Source of the DNA: Competibacteraceae bacterium UBA2792
GTDB taxonomy: Bacteria > Pseudomonadota > Gammaproteobacteria > Competibacterales > Competibacteraceae
Assembly (NCBI GenBank): GCA_002352125.1
Contig: DEHU01000154.1
Span: 1,103-6,559, forward strand
Direction of reading: 5' to 3'
Length of the DNA: 5,457 nucleotides
Of the stretch, positions 4,533 through 5,457 are shown piece after piece. Position 1 is the stretch's first letter. Each line of letters begins with the position of its first letter. Made by a program: the position numbers and the translations under genes. The notes under the pieces are model-generated. The model was given only the letters and a program-made list of their open reading frames with translations, was not told the origin of the DNA and searched no databases.

Positions 4533-5457
4533 ATGTCATTCATTCAGATTTACGATACTACCCTGCGCGACGGAACCCAAAGCGAAGGTTTTACCCTATC
4601 GGGTTACGACAAGATCCGCGTGGCCAAGCGCCTGGACGATCTGGGCGTGACCTTCATCGAAGGCGGCTGGCCCGGCTCCAACCCCAAGGATGCCGAATTC
4701 TTCGAGCGCGCCCGCGACATGGAGTGGCAAACCGCGCTGATCGCTGCTTTCGGTTCCACTTGCCGAGTCAAGGGCGGCCCGGAGGACGATGCCAACATCC
4801 AGGCATTGCTCGATGCGCGGACGCCGGTTTGCACTATTTTCGGCAAGACTTGGACCCTGCACGTCACCGATGTACTGCTGACCACGCTGGACGATAATTT
4901 GCGTATCGTCGAGCAATCGGTGGCCTATCTGCGCGCCGCTGGCCGTCGCGTTATCTACGACGCCGAACATTTTTTCGACGGCTACAAGGCCGATTCGCTC
5001 TACGCGCTCGAAACCCTCAAGGCCGCCATTCGCGGTGGAGCCGAGACGGTCGTGCTGTGCGATACCAACGGCGGTACCATGCCTTGGGAGCTGGAAAAGA
5101 TCATCCGCGAGATGAAGGAGTCGATCCAGCATCCGTTTGGCATCCACACGCACAATGACAGCGAGTGCGCGGTCATCAACGCGCTGCTGGCGGTGCGCGA
5201 GGGCGCGGTTCAGGTGCAGGGGACCATCAACGGTGTGGGCGAGCGCTGCGGCAACGCCAACTTGTGCTCCATCATGGCTAATCTGGAGCTGAAGATGGGC
5301 CGCCAGTGCTTGCCGGAAGGCCGCTTGAATAAGCTGTACGAGTTGTCGCATGTGGTCGATGAAGTCGCCAACGTCACCCCCAACGACCACTTGCCTTACG
5401 TCGGTAAGAGCGCGTTCGCGCACAAGGGTGGCGTGCATGTGGCGGCCATGCGCCGCT
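4533..5457 (+). CDS. cimA: (R)-citramalate synthase, N-terminal 308 residues (3' end outside window)
   Basis: CimA condenses acetyl-CoA with pyruvate to (R)-citramalate, the first step of the pyruvate route to 2-oxobutyrate and isoleucine. It acts in the cytoplasm as a TIM-barrel enzyme with a divalent metal. The start YDTTLRDGTQSEGF (7-20) carries the conserved Arg12-Asp13 of the isopropylmalate/homocitrate/citramalate synthase family. The metal-ligand motif GIHTHND (203-209; His205, His207) and the GERCGNANL motif (236-244) are intact. The segments IEGGWPGSNPKDAEFF (42-57) and AFAHKGGVHV (294-303) favour the citramalate synthase type over LeuA, which has different motifs. Full-length relatives are about 520-540 residues, so roughly 60% is present; the regulatory C-terminal domain is missing. 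The ATG at 4533 follows a weak GAAG 8 nt upstream. The frame is also open to an ATG at 4365, but the family starts at the residues given here. Confidence 0.93.
   Translation, partial: MSFIQIYDTTLRDGTQSEGFTLSGYDKIRVAKRLDDLGVTFIEGGWPGSNPKDAEFFERARDMEWQTALIAAFGSTCRVKGGPEDDANIQALLDARTPVCTIFGKTWTLHVTDVLLTTLDDNLRIVEQSVAYLRAAGRRVIYDAEHFFDGYKADSLYALETLKAAIRGGAETVVLCDTNGGTMPWELEKIIREMKESIQHPFGIHTHNDSECAVINALLAVREGAVQVQGTINGVGERCGNANLCSIMANLELKMGRQCLPEGRLNKLYELSHVVDEVANVTPNDHLPYVGKSAFAHKGGVHVAAMRR

Noticed and set aside
4596..5438. 280-codon minus-strand frame opposite cimA
   Set aside because: It is an antisense shadow of a clearly conserved gene in GC-rich DNA; its translation shows no coherent domain.
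1..5457. CRISPR arrays, insertion sequences, tRNA or rRNA genes
   Set aside because: No regularly spaced direct repeats, transposase-like frames with terminal repeats, or tRNA-like cloverleaf and CCA patterns were seen.

Overview
The window is GC-rich DNA, densely coding and free of mobile elements. It looks like a proteobacterial chromosome. A gammaproteobacterium is the best guess, possibly methylotroph-like, because an XrtH-type exosortase, an Ivy-type lysozyme inhibitor and a long-form citramalate synthase occur together. No rRNA or other taxonomic marker is present, so this placement is inference.

Layout: six genes lie head to tail on the minus strand. In transcription order (right to left) they are an amino-acid-type ABC substrate-binding protein (4217-3381), a periplasmic protein with an Ivy-like Cys-Lys-Pro-x-x-Cys loop (3354-2773), exosortase H (2694-2197), its membrane partner (2213-1518), a Sel1-repeat lipoprotein (1521-925) and the N-terminal part of a SulP anion permease (818 to beyond the left edge). 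Spacings are 26 bp, 78 bp, a 17-bp overlap, a 4-bp ATGA overlap and 106 bp. The three central genes are therefore almost certainly one translationally coupled unit. The flanking genes may or may not share their transcript. On the plus strand, cimA (citramalate synthase) starts at 4533 and runs off the right edge.

The 315-bp divergent intergenic region (4218-4532) is the main regulatory segment. It holds a plausible sigma-70 promoter and a good Shine-Dalgarno for the substrate-binding protein gene. It also holds a nested inverted repeat built around a near-perfect 20-bp palindrome, and an 11-bp hairpin in the presumed cimA leader.

Biological reading: the centre of the window is an XrtH protein-sorting module. 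XrtH enzymes are thought to process proteins with a C-terminal IPTLxxWG-CTERM tail as they are exported to the cell surface; no such target is encoded here. A Sel1 lipoprotein with Asp at +2, which would favour inner-membrane retention at least by the E. coli rule, is coupled to the exosortase pair and is a candidate accessory factor. The Ivy-like protein just upstream has Arg where the characterised lysozyme inhibitor has its active-site-plugging His. cimA supplies citramalate for 2-oxobutyrate and isoleucine synthesis and appears functionally unrelated to the minus-strand genes.
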